Of a stretch of 64,000 nucleotides of DNA, positions 27,314 through 34,158 are shown piece after piece. Position 1 is the first letter of the stretch. Each line of letters opens with the position of its first letter. Below the pieces are notes generated by a model, which ran no database searches, had not been told where the DNA came from, and saw only the letters and a list, made by a program, of their open reading frames with translations. The DNA is from Rossellomorea marisflavi (GTDB lineage Bacteria > Bacillota > Bacilli > Bacillales > Bacillaceae_B): NCBI RefSeq assembly GCF_001274775.1, contig NZ_LGUE01000001.1, positions 583,435-647,434 of the forward strand. Reading direction: 5' to 3'. A program made the position numbers and the translations under genes.

Positions 27314-27891
27314 TGCAAAAGCAAGGAGATATCCTTAAAGGTTTATCCAAAAAACAGGTGACATTCCATCTCATGTTCACTCAATGCCTCCTCATAGCCG
27401 TTTCCATCGGTCTTGGCTATGTGTTGATCGGCGATTTTGATCAATGGTGGAAACAGTTCGATTTTCACATGGAGGTCCTCTGGATCGGAGGAGCCTTCGG
27501 GATCCTGGTTGTGACAGCGGATTTGATCATGATGAAACTGCTTCCGTCTCGCTATTATGATGATGGTGGGGTGAACGAGAGGATATTCGCTGATCGTGGC
27601 TTCTTCGAAATCATGGTTTTGGCGTTCATTATTGCGGTGAGCGAAGAACTGTTGTTCAGGGGGATCCTTCAGTTCCATTTTGGACTGGTGGCGGCAAGCA
27701 TTGTGTTTGCTGTGATCCATATCAGGTACTGGGCCCATTGGTTCCTTATCGTCAATGTGTTGACGTTGAGTTTTGTCATGGGAATCATCTATGACCAGAC
27801 AGGGAATCTCCTGGTCACCATCGTCATGCATTTTGTCATTGATTTTCTCTTGGGTTTATATATGCGCCATCAGGCGAGATCTGAAGAGTAA
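27313..27891 (+). CDS. ypbD: CPBP-family intramembrane metalloprotease
   Basis: Membrane protein of 192 residues. The CPBP/CAAX-protease glutamate motif SEELLFRGILQ and the later histidine-bearing segment AVIHIRYWAHW are present among four to six helices. Members process or protect prenylated or peptide substrates; the substrate here is unknown. I start at ATG 27313, which overlaps the recS stop (TAATG); the frame open back to 27268 lies inside recS. The position matches ypbD of B. subtilis. Confidence 0.87.
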   Translation: MQKQGDILKGLSKKQVTFHLMFTQCLLIAVSIGLGYVLIGDFDQWWKQFDFHMEVLWIGGAFGILVVTADLIMMKLLPSRYYDDGGVNERIFADRGFFEIMVLAFIIAVSEELLFRGILQFHFGLVAASIVFAVIHIRYWAHWFLIVNVLTLSFVMGIIYDQTGNLLVTIVMHFVIDFLLGLYMRHQARSEE

Positions 27892-27904
27892 AGAAGGGAT
27901 AGCT

Positions 27905-28636
27905 ATGAGTAAAGATCCATATCGTGAACAAGCTGCCAAATCAAAAAAGAAGATAGATAGGGTGCAGGAAGTGGAGCCTGTACATGAATCCGACGGACTC
28001 CCGAGCAGAAGTGAAATACAGCGGAAGAAAAGGGAATCCAAAAAGAAAAAGACGGCGATTCAGCATCCCCTCATCAAGCTGTTGCTCGTGTTTTTCTTCC
28101 TGATGCCCATCATTTTCCTCAGCCTATATTCTTATTTTGTCAATAAATCCGGACCTCTTGTGGTCTTCTCAAGTAAAAATGGAGTAGAAGAGGTACAATA
28201 CGATCAAGGGGAGCCAAATGAGACGGCCCCAACTGCTGATGAGGATAAGGAAAAAGAGCAGGACAAGAAGAAGGAAGAAGCTGAAAAAGCGAAAGCCAAG
28301 AAAGAAAAGGAAAAGGCAGAAGCGTTGAAAGCGAAAGAAAAAGCTGAAGCTAAAAAAGCGAAAGAGCGCGAAGAAGCCAAAAAGGCAAAAGAAAAAGAGG
28401 AAGCGAAAAAAGCAGAAGAAAAGAAGCAGCAGGAACAGGCTGCGATTGAACAAGAAAAAAGCGAAGAAGCAGGACGTGTGGTTCAGCATACGGTCAAGCC
28501 CCAGGAAACGCTCTACCGGATTGCAATGGATTATTATCAATCCCCATCCGGTGTACAGATCATCAGTGAAGCCAATGGCATTCAAGATAATGAAATCTAT
28601 ACGGGACAAGTGTTGACGATTCCCTTGAACGAATAA
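27905..28636 (+). CDS. ypbE: Membrane-anchored LysM protein with charged coiled-coil stalk (YpbE)
   Basis: Protein of 243 residues. A basic cytoplasmic N-terminus of about 55 residues precedes one membrane helix (IKLLLVFFFLMPIIFLSLYSYFV). A long Lys/Glu/Ala stalk (about 110-190) is built of repeated KAKEKAE-type units. The C-terminal LysM domain (HTVKPQETLYRIAMDYY...YTGQVLTIP) faces the wall. It resembles B. subtilis YpbE in order and length. The ATG at 27905 follows AAAGAAGGGATAG. A terminator follows immediately. Confidence 0.87.
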   Translation: MSKDPYREQAAKSKKKIDRVQEVEPVHESDGLPSRSEIQRKKRESKKKKTAIQHPLIKLLLVFFFLMPIIFLSLYSYFVNKSGPLVVFSSKNGVEEVQYDQGEPNETAPTADEDKEKEQDKKKEEAEKAKAKKEKEKAEALKAKEKAEAKKAKEREEAKKAKEKEEAKKAEEKKQQEQAAIEQEKSEEAGRVVQHTVKPQETLYRIAMDYYQSPSGVQIISEANGIQDNEIYTGQVLTIPLNE

Positions 28637-28637
28637 G

Positions 28638-28665
28638 AACCCGCCTCCGTGGAAGGCGGGTTTTT
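28638..28665 (+). terminator. Intrinsic terminator after ypbE
   Basis: AACCCGCCT pairs with AGGCGGGTT around a seven-base loop, followed by a short T-run. Confidence 0.9.
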
Positions 28666-28719
28666 ACGTGCTTCTAAAAAAAGGACGGGCTCATATAATG
28701 AATCGAGGGGGGTGAGGGG

Positions 28720-29163
28720 ATGGATGAAATGAAAAACATCACCGACCGTGCAACGGAGCAGATGTTGACGAATCTCATTGAAAAGAAGAAGAAGTTCGAT
28801 CAACTGAAGAAACAGCATCATTTTGCCCTTTGGGTGACCGCGGTGGGCTGTACCATATTCTTATACTATCTGACTCATACGGTAATTGGCCCTCATGCCT
28901 ATTCAGCAGCCTCCATGATCTCCGCTTTCGTATCCAGATCGCTGCACTTGTATGCCTTCCTTGCTGTAGCAGGCATGGCAGGAGCCACCAAAATCTTTCA
29001 CCAGCGTAAAGAAAAAGCGGAAAAAGAGTTTCATGCCCTGCGATGCGAGATCATCGATCGCAGCAAGGATCTTTGGAAAGAAGAAGCCTGGAAGAACCGG
29101 CACATCGTGTTTGAAACCATGAAAAAACAATATGACATCAACCTGTTCCATGAAGCGAAATAG
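28720..29163 (+). CDS. ypbF: DUF2663 membrane protein YpbF
   Basis: Protein of 147 residues. A charged N-terminal helix (EQMLTNLIEKKKKFDQLKKQHHF) precedes two hydrophobic spans (WVTAVGCTIFLYYLTHTVI; LHLYAFLAVAGMAGATKIF) and a charged C-terminal helix. This is the DUF2663/YpbF layout; function unknown. The ATG at 28720 follows GAGGGGGGTGAGG. It ends one base from the stop of the convergent cotJC with no terminator between, so the two transcripts probably overlap. Confidence 0.85.
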   Translation: MDEMKNITDRATEQMLTNLIEKKKKFDQLKKQHHFALWVTAVGCTIFLYYLTHTVIGPHAYSAASMISAFVSRSLHLYAFLAVAGMAGATKIFHQRKEKAEKEFHALRCEIIDRSKDLWKEEAWKNRHIVFETMKKQYDINLFHEAK

Positions 29164-29164
29164 A

Positions 29165-29734
29165 CTAAAAGAATATTTTCCGGTCCCGTTCTTCTTTGAG
29201 GATTTCAACGGCTTCCCGGAATCGCTGAGAATGGATGATCTCCCTTTCCCTGAGGAATCGTAGGCCGTCATTCAAATCTGGATCATCACTCATATTGATG
29301 ATCCACTGATAGGTCGCCCGTGCTTTTTCTTCCGCTGCAATATCTTCATATAAATCAGCAATCGGATCTCCTTTCGCGGCAATATAGGACGCCGTGAAAG
29401 GGACTCCAGCTGCATTATGATAAAAGATTGCACCATCATGATCGACATAGTGGGCATCGAGTCCCGCCGCTTTCATATCCTCCGGGGTGGCGTCCTTGAT
29501 AAGTTTATACACCATCGTTGCAATCATCTCCAGATGGGCGAACTCTTCGGTTCCGATATCGGTGAGGAGTCCGATCACCTTGTCGGGGATGGTGTACCGC
29601 TGATTCAGATACCTGAGTGCTGCGGCGAGTTCCCCGTCAGCTCCGCCGTATTGTTCGATCAACAACTTTGCAAGCTTCGGATTGCATGTGCTTACCCTGA
29701 CCGGGTACTGGAGCTTCTTTTCATATACCCACAT
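29165..29734 (-). CDS. cotJC: Spore coat protein CotJC, manganese-catalase family
   Basis: Di-manganese catalase-like spore coat protein of 189 residues, the exact family length. Metal-ligand helices are seen in LLTDIGTEEFAHLEMIATMV (E...EExxH) and DIAAEEKARATYQWI, with the final REREIIHSQRF. It is the last gene of the cotJABC operon and is made in the mother cell. The minus-strand Shine-Dalgarno sequence is AAGGAGGCGAT. Confidence 0.96.
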   Translation of the reverse strand: MWVYEKKLQYPVRVSTCNPKLAKLLIEQYGGADGELAAALRYLNQRYTIPDKVIGLLTDIGTEEFAHLEMIATMVYKLIKDATPEDMKAAGLDAHYVDHDGAIFYHNAAGVPFTASYIAAKGDPIADLYEDIAAEEKARATYQWIINMSDDPDLNDGLRFLREREIIHSQRFREAVEILKEERDRKIFF

Positions 29735-29758
29735 AAACGGATCGCCTCCTTGGTTTCG

Positions 29759-30019
29759 TTATACTTGCCATGGCCACGGGGCCTCTTTCCATTTCCACGG
29801 ATAATCCGAGTAGCTGCTCCCGAAACTCGTGAGGGGTCCGAACTTCTTTTCAAAGGTTTTCTTGATGGATTTACGCGTTTTTACATACATATTGAACTGG
29901 GAAATCGCTTCCTGATCTGTCGGATGGGTATCAAGGTAAAGGGTCAGTTCGACAATGACGAAGTCGACGGTCTGAAGCTCTTCAAGAATGTCATAGTACT
30001 CTTGGGGAAGCTGCGTCAT
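29759..30019 (-). CDS. cotJB: Spore coat protein CotJB
   Basis: Small coat protein of 86 residues. The helical N-terminus (LPQEYYDILEELQTVDFVIVELTLYLDTHP) and the aromatic C-terminus (SSYSDYPWKWKEAPWPWQV) are typical. It lies in the middle of cotJABC, with gaps of 6 and 24 bases to its neighbours. It is needed for CotJC assembly in B. subtilis. Confidence 0.94.
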   Translation of the reverse strand: MTQLPQEYYDILEELQTVDFVIVELTLYLDTHPTDQEAISQFNMYVKTRKSIKKTFEKKFGPLTSFGSSYSDYPWKWKEAPWPWQV

Positions 30020-30025
30020 ATAAGA

Positions 30026-30247
30026 TTAGTCTCCTTTCATCTTCTCGTAAGGACTGTAGTACGGATCATAGAATGCTTTCCACAAGGTTCCGGTCCGCAA
30101 TGCTTCGCGGGGAGTGAATTGCTCCAAGCCGGGTGGTTGAAATCCCATATAGAGCTGAGGGGGAGTGGAGTACACCTTCATGGTGATGGGGGGACATGGG
30201 TCAAACGGGCTGACATATGGTTCATAGGTTTTATAAAAACTGCTCAT
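30026..30247 (-). CDS. cotJA: Spore coat-associated protein CotJA
   Basis: Small proline- and tyrosine-rich coat protein of 73 residues (YVSPFDPCPPITMKVYSTPPQLYMGFQPPGLEQF). The frame is open further upstream to 30406, but ATG 30247 is the start preceded by a good Shine-Dalgarno sequence (GAAGGAGGCG) and matches the family length. A sigma-E-type promoter lies 34 bases upstream. It is the first gene of the cotJ operon. Confidence 0.93.
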   Translation of the reverse strand: MSSFYKTYEPYVSPFDPCPPITMKVYSTPPQLYMGFQPPGLEQFTPREALRTGTLWKAFYDPYYSPYEKMKGD

Positions 30248-30280
30248 TCCTACGCCTCCTTCATCAGGATCCTTCATAGA

Positions 30281-30308
30281 AGCATATGAAGCTGGGGAGA
30301 AAACATGA
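30281..30308 (-). promoter_or_regulatory. Probable sigma-E promoter of cotJABC
   Basis: On the minus strand TCATGTT (30308-30302) matches the sigma-E -35 except at one base. After 13 bases, CATATGCT (30288-30281) fits CATANNNT. cotJ is a sigma-E operon in B. subtilis. The geometry equals that of the dacB promoter in this window. Confidence 0.62.
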
Positions 30309-30395
30309 GGAAAATAAATGCCGTGGATAGAAGGGATGGGCCCTGTCGACGTTGAATTATATACTATACAAAAATAATATAGAGGTGGTACAGCC

Positions 30396-31031
30396 ATGTT
30401 TGTCAAAAGCGTGATGATTCCTAAGCATAAGTGTTATGTCGTAAGTGTAGACGAATCCTTGAAAAAAGTACTGGATGTCCTTGAACATCATAAAATCGAC
30501 GGTGTACCGGTTCTGTCGAATGGGAAATACGCGGGAACGATCAGCCGTTTCTCCATCTACCGGCATTATTTCGAGTCGGGGATGGAAAAAGACGTGTTCC
30601 TCAATGAAGTGAAAGCAGGTGAAGTGGCATCGGAACAAGGCACCTACGTGACGGAGAAGGATGTGTTTGAGAGTGCGTTGGTCCTGCTTCAGGATGCTCC
30701 GATCCTTCCCGTGGCTGGTGAAGATAGGGAATTCCTCGGTCTGATTACACGATTCGATGTACTGGATCACTTCAAAAGTGCTTTCGGCATGAATACGAAG
30801 GGAATAAGGATCGCTTTCTCCTCAGTCGAGACCGAGGGAAGGATCGCCCGTCTGGGGGATATCATCCAACAACATTCCGAATCTGTCATCTCATTGGTCA
30901 CGTTCGATGAAACGGATAAACTCCTGCGGAGGATCGTTCTAAAACTCGAGAAAAAGGATAATATGAACAAATTCATTTCCAAGTTGGAGAAGTCGGGCTT
31001 CAGGATCCTGGATATACACGAAGATGAATGA
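30396..31031 (+). CDS. CBS-domain protein with C-terminal ACT-like domain
   Basis: Protein of 211 residues with two CBS domains: VKSVMIPKHKCYVVSVDESLKKVLDVLEHHKIDGVPVL as the first, and a degenerate second at about 70-130 ending in FLGLITRFDVLDHF. The last 80 residues (SVISLVTFDETDKLLRRIVLKLEK) resemble an ACT fold, as in AcuB-like CBS-CBS-ACT proteins. CBS pairs usually bind adenine nucleotides, so a regulatory or energy-sensing role is likely; the partner is unknown. The ATG at 30396 is seven bases after AGAGGTGG. The gene is divergent from cotJ and ends before a hairpin that also holds the next gene's ribosome-binding site. Confidence 0.82.
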   Translation: MFVKSVMIPKHKCYVVSVDESLKKVLDVLEHHKIDGVPVLSNGKYAGTISRFSIYRHYFESGMEKDVFLNEVKAGEVASEQGTYVTEKDVFESALVLLQDAPILPVAGEDREFLGLITRFDVLDHFKSAFGMNTKGIRIAFSSVETEGRIARLGDIIQQHSESVISLVTFDETDKLLRRIVLKLEKKDNMNKFISKLEKSGFRILDIHEDE

Positions 31032-31049
31032 TGTGAATGAAATTCATCC

Positions 31050-31082
31050 CCTCTCATACGTTGATGTATGGGAGGTTTTTTT
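31050..31082 (+). terminator. Terminator hairpin whose 3' arm is the next gene's Shine-Dalgarno
   Basis: CCTCTCATAC (31050-31059) pairs with GTATGGGAGG (31066-31075), with one G-U pair and a six-base loop, followed by seven T residues that run directly into ATG 31083. GGGAGG in the 3' arm is the only good ribosome-binding site for the downstream gene. Readthrough RNA would therefore have this site masked. Confidence 0.85.
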
Positions 31083-31454
31083 ATGCGTGAAATCCGGTTA
31101 CTGGTACTATCGGTCCTGTTCGGAGGTGCTTTCATCCGTCTGTTCCCTGTTCACAAGGGTGAGACAATCTCCGATCTCATCGTGGGCGCCGTCCTCAGCC
31201 CGGGCGGATTCTTTGTGGCTTCTGCATTCTTTATTGCCGGTTTCATTCTTCAAGGGAAGGTAATCAAGGTGGAACTTCAAGCCCTCATGGACAGGGAGCC
31301 GAGATATATTCTGATGTTCGCCCATTTACTGTCCATCTTCGCATTAACGTGGATTGGTTGGGTGCATGCTTGTATATTCATATCCATTTCATGCGTGTAT
31401 GGTATGATATCTTTAGATTTTAAACGAGAGGGCGGACGTCATGTGGATCATTAG
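31083..31454 (+). CDS. Small membrane protein of unknown function
   Basis: Protein of 123 residues with four predicted helices (IRLLVLSVLFGGAFIRLF; LIVGAVLSPGGFFVASAFFIAGFIL; ILMFAHLLSIFALTWIGWVHACI). I recognise no family. I choose ATG 31083 because GGGAGG lies eight bases upstream; the in-frame ATG 31068 has no Shine-Dalgarno sequence. Its end overlaps the start of ypbG by 14 bases, so the two genes are probably co-translated. Confidence 0.78.
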   Translation: MREIRLLVLSVLFGGAFIRLFPVHKGETISDLIVGAVLSPGGFFVASAFFIAGFILQGKVIKVELQALMDREPRYILMFAHLLSIFALTWIGWVHACIFISISCVYGMISLDFKREGGRHVDH

Positions 31455-32202
31455 TATTCTTTTAATCGTTGGGGTTGCCCTCATAGTGTACATGGTGAAG
31501 GAGGCGTTCGCCGATCGGGTGAGGGAACTCACGTTTCGATTCCCTTCTTACCCGGTAGATGCTCCTTCCCTGAAGATATTCTTCCTGTCCGATATACATA
31601 AACGAAGGATTTCAGAAAACATTATACATGCAGTGCAGGATAAAGCGGACGTAGTCGTCATCGTTGGAGACCTGACCGAGGGAGGGGTCCCCTTGTCCAG
31701 GGTGGGGCAGAATCTTGATGCATTATCTTCCATTGGACCGATTTTTTTTGTGTGGGGGAATAATGATTACGAAGTGGACCCGGACCGGCTGAAGGCCCTG
31801 TTTCAAAAAAAGGGTGTCCGGGAGATCGTGAATGATACCGCAGGTTACGGTGCAGTGACCTTCATCGGGGTAGATGACGGAACACTTGAAAGGGCTGACC
31901 TCCCCCATGCCATGAGAGGGACCGATCCCGATAGATGCCAGATCCTGCTGAGCCATGACCCTTCTTTGAGTGCAGAGCTTACAGCATCGGACGGGGTCGA
32001 CCTGATGCTCAGCGGCCACACCCATGGGGGACAAATAAGGCTGTTCGGATGGGGCCTTTATCCGAAGTCCGGCGTCGACCGGCTGCAGGCAGTCACAAGG
32101 GTGACGAGTGCAGGATATGGTACGTCTCTGCTTCCCCTGAGGCTCGGCGCTAAAGCGGAGACCCATATCATCACAATCGGGCACGGTTCAGGTAAGGAGT
32201 AG
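31441..32202 (+). CDS. ypbG: Metallophosphoesterase YpbG
   Basis: Membrane-anchored calcineurin-like phosphoesterase of 253 residues. An N-terminal helix (IISILLIVGVALIVYMVKEA) precedes the metal-binding motifs in order: LSDIHK, VIVGDLTEGG, WGNNDYE, LSHDP and SGHTHGGQ. The second metal ligand set uses GNND in place of the common GNHD, as in part of this family. The substrate is unknown. It corresponds to ypbG of B. subtilis. Confidence 0.9.
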   Translation: MWIISILLIVGVALIVYMVKEAFADRVRELTFRFPSYPVDAPSLKIFFLSDIHKRRISENIIHAVQDKADVVVIVGDLTEGGVPLSRVGQNLDALSSIGPIFFVWGNNDYEVDPDRLKALFQKKGVREIVNDTAGYGAVTFIGVDDGTLERADLPHAMRGTDPDRCQILLSHDPSLSAELTASDGVDLMLSGHTHGGQIRLFGWGLYPKSGVDRLQAVTRVTSAGYGTSLLPLRLGAKAETHIITIGHGSGKE

Positions 32203-32211
32203 TCCCCCGCT

Positions 32212-32250
32212 TATACACAGAGGTTATTCATAGCCTATACAAATTTTACA
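32212..32250 (+). promoter_or_regulatory. Tandem TnTACA repeats, possible LitR/CarH operator
   Basis: TATACA occurs at 32212-32217 and 32236-32241, TTTACA at 32245-32250, and a one-mismatch copy (TATTCA) at 32225-32230. All are in the same orientation, spaced 13, 11 and 9 bases. CarH of Thermus is known to bind direct repeats of the form TnTACA around its own promoter -35. The last repeat here is itself the -35 of the promoter below, which would suit repression of this gene by its product. Confidence 0.5.
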
Positions 32251-32273
32251 CAACGGAATTTCTGGATTATACT
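32245..32273 (+). promoter_or_regulatory. Sigma-A promoter of the MerR/B12-binding regulator gene
   Basis: TTTACA (32245-32250), 17-base spacer, TATACT (32268-32273), each with five of six consensus bases. The start point would lie about 27 bases upstream of the ATG. Confidence 0.78.
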
Positions 32274-32306
32274 TCTAGTGAGAAGAGTGGACATGGGGGA
32301 TTTAAT

Positions 32307-33218
32307 ATGAGCAATGATAAAAAACAAGAAGGCAAGTATAATATAAAAGCAGTATCAACCATCTTAGGCGTTCAACCCGGTACTCTTCGTGCTTGGGAAA
32401 GACGCTATCAGATCATCGCGCCCATCAGGAATGATTCGGGGCATCGCCTCTATACAGAACAGCATGTAAGCATCCTGCGCTGGCTTGTACAAAAGGTGGA
32501 CCAAGGATTTACGATCAGCCAGGCCGTGTCGCTTCTGGACAAGAGTGAGCTTGAGGATCAGGAACTCTCACCACCTGTACAGAAGGACAGGACGGAAAGC
32601 ATATCGGATGATTTATTAAAAGCATTACTGAGCTTTGACGAAACGAAGGCTCATGAATTGATCAATCAATCTTTTTCAATCTATACGATCGACAAGGTCG
32701 TCATCGATATTCTCGGTAGCCTGCTTGTCAGGATCGGTGACATGTGGGAGAACGGAGAAATTACGACGGCGCACGAACATTTCGCCACCTCCATCCTCAG
32801 GTCGAGGATCGGGATCATCATGCACTCATTCCCCCACAACGGCATCCTGCCTAAGGTCGTGGCCGTATGTGGACCAGGTGAGTGGCATGAGCTCGGCCTC
32901 CTCATCTTCACATTGTATGTGAGAAGGAAAGGGTTCGAAGTGATTTATCTTGGGTCAAGCATCAAGGAAAATGACATTGAAGTAGTATTGGATGAAGTGC
33001 AGCCCAAGTTCCTATTTTTCTCTTGCACGATGAGGGAAAATGTAGATGCTCTACTGGAATTGGTAGAGTCCCTGACCAAGACTCGTCCTGGCCTTGAGAT
33101 CGGAATGGGAGGGTTCGCCATCGATCATCTCACGAGTAATAAGAAAGCGGAATATGCAGATCATATCGTCGGCCAGCAGAAGAGTGATTGGGAAGCATGG
33201 CTAAAGAGCAAATTGTAG
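32307..33218 (+). CDS. MerR-type regulator with cobalamin-binding domain (LitR/CarH-like photoreceptor)
   Basis: Protein of 303 residues in three parts. The first is an N-terminal MerR winged helix (YNIKAVSTILGVQPGTLRAWERRYQIIAPIRNDSGHRLYTEQ). The second is a four-helix cap with WENGEITTAHEHFAT, matching the W-x9-EH light-sensing motif. The third is a Rossmann B12-binding domain with GEWHELGLLIFTLYVRRKGFEVIYLGSSI (cobalt-ligating His). This is the architecture of adenosylcobalamin photoreceptors CarH/LitR, which bind DNA in the dark and release it on B12 photolysis. B. megaterium has a characterised LitR. The gene sits alone between ypbG and the mecA paralogue. Targets beyond its own promoter are not visible here. 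Confidence 0.87.
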   Translation: MSNDKKQEGKYNIKAVSTILGVQPGTLRAWERRYQIIAPIRNDSGHRLYTEQHVSILRWLVQKVDQGFTISQAVSLLDKSELEDQELSPPVQKDRTESISDDLLKALLSFDETKAHELINQSFSIYTIDKVVIDILGSLLVRIGDMWENGEITTAHEHFATSILRSRIGIIMHSFPHNGILPKVVAVCGPGEWHELGLLIFTLYVRRKGFEVIYLGSSIKENDIEVVLDEVQPKFLFFSCTMRENVDALLELVESLTKTRPGLEIGMGGFAIDHLTSNKKAEYADHIVGQQKSDWEAWLKSKL

Positions 33219-33236
33219 AGGTACCATGCACTGATT

Positions 33237-33284
33237 TACCCCCTGAACATAGTATGTGTTAAACCGTCATACACTTAGGGGGTA
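33237..33284 (+). promoter_or_regulatory. 5' hairpin masking the ribosome-binding site of the mecA-family gene
   Basis: TACCCCCT (33237-33244) is an exact complement of AGGGGGTA (33277-33284). Inside, AGTATGTG (33251-33258) pairs with CATACACT (33268-33275) with one mismatch and one G-U pair. The GGGGG of the 3' arm is eight bases before ATG 33291 and is the likely Shine-Dalgarno sequence, although AAAGG is closer. There is no T-run, so it is not a terminator. Confidence 0.55.
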
Positions 33285-33290
33285 CAAAGG

Positions 33291-33872
33291 ATGAAGCTGG
33301 AGCGAATATCCGAAAACAAAATAAAATTTTCCATCACAGTCGAAGAACTTGAGCAAAAAGGGTTGTTCGAACAAGAAGAATGGAAAAATTCATATATGTG
33401 GCATGATTTGTTCGAAGATATGCTGGAAGAGGTCCAATGGAAGTTCGGGATCGAAGCCCAGATGGAAATCACAGTGGAAATTGAATCCTTCGATGAAAGA
33501 GAAGTCTGCATGATCCTCACCCTCGAAGCAGATGAGGATTATTCGGATTGGGAAGATATCCATGAGGAAGCTCCTGCTGGAGAGAGGCATCTCCTTGTTT
33601 TCATGGAAGATATCGAGGATATCATCTCGGCAGTCAAGCGGATTTCAGACGTCCACTGGTGGCAGCAGTCCAATGGAAATACAGGCTTGTATTTTCATGA
33701 AGGCCGCTACTATCTGTTCATCGATGATCTTTCTCCGGAGGAACGGTCATTGTTGGAAGCGATTTTACAGGAATATGGTGAGATATCGTCCATGACCAAG
33801 CATATTCTACTGGAATACGGACGGATGCTCATCGAAAGAGATGCAGACCGAGAGCTTCTTCGTTTCTTTTGA
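33291..33872 (+). CDS. mecB: MecA-family adaptor protein (MecB/YpbH)
   Basis: ClpC adaptor paralogue of 193 residues. The N-terminal MKLERISENKIKFSITVEELEQKGL and the acidic linker (about 80-100) precede a C-terminal domain with DDLSPEERSLLEAILQEYGE. These are the MecA/YpbH features. MecA delivers ComK to ClpCP; YpbH has a lesser role in competence and sporulation in B. subtilis. The neighbourhood (ypbG upstream, gudB downstream) identifies it as YpbH rather than MecA. A hairpin may hide its ribosome-binding site. Confidence 0.9.
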   Translation: MKLERISENKIKFSITVEELEQKGLFEQEEWKNSYMWHDLFEDMLEEVQWKFGIEAQMEITVEIESFDEREVCMILTLEADEDYSDWEDIHEEAPAGERHLLVFMEDIEDIISAVKRISDVHWWQQSNGNTGLYFHEGRYYLFIDDLSPEERSLLEAILQEYGEISSMTKHILLEYGRMLIERDADRELLRFF

Positions 33873-33904
33873 TGCCCCAAACTCCCTATAGATGCACGTT
33901 CAGG

Positions 33905-33931
33905 TCACTTTCGTATGAAGGTGATTTTTTT
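33905..33931 (+). terminator. Intrinsic terminator after mecB
   Basis: TCACTTTC pairs with GAAGGTGA (one G-T pair) over a four-base loop, followed by seven T residues. Confidence 0.87.
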
Positions 33932-34024
33932 GCTTGTTCGATGAGGTAAGAAGCGGGTTGCGCCAGTCCCGTCGCCTAAGCGAAAAGGAAATAATGATAA
34001 AATTTGATAGGAAAAAATTAAAAA

Positions 34025-34038
34025 TGAAAGCGATTACA
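34025..34038 (+). promoter_or_regulatory. Perfect cre (CcpA) site upstream of gudB
   Basis: TGAAAGCGATTACA matches the catabolite-responsive element TGWAANCGNTNWCA at every position. It lies 30 bases upstream of the predicted gudB -35. An upstream cre can activate or, through looping or roadblock, repress. Confidence 0.72.
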
Positions 34039-34067
34039 GTTTTTATTCGTTTTTTGCATTTCTGCCT

Positions 34068-34095
34068 TTGCACAGGAGGATCAAACGTGTATACT
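34068..34095 (+). promoter_or_regulatory. Possible sigma-A promoter of gudB
   Basis: TTGCAC (34068-34073), 16-base spacer, TATACT (34090-34095). The -35 is weak and the -10 good. It leaves a leader of about 57 bases before the ATG. Confidence 0.55.
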
Positions 34096-34158
34096 ATGCT
34101 ATGAAAGCGGACGACACGTCTTATCACAGTGTAGAATACTGGGAGGTTTAGTATAAAA

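Noticed and set aside
29417-30289. 290-codon plus-strand frame across cotJABC
   Set aside because: It runs antisense through three recognised spore-coat genes on the minus strand and shows no domain of its own.
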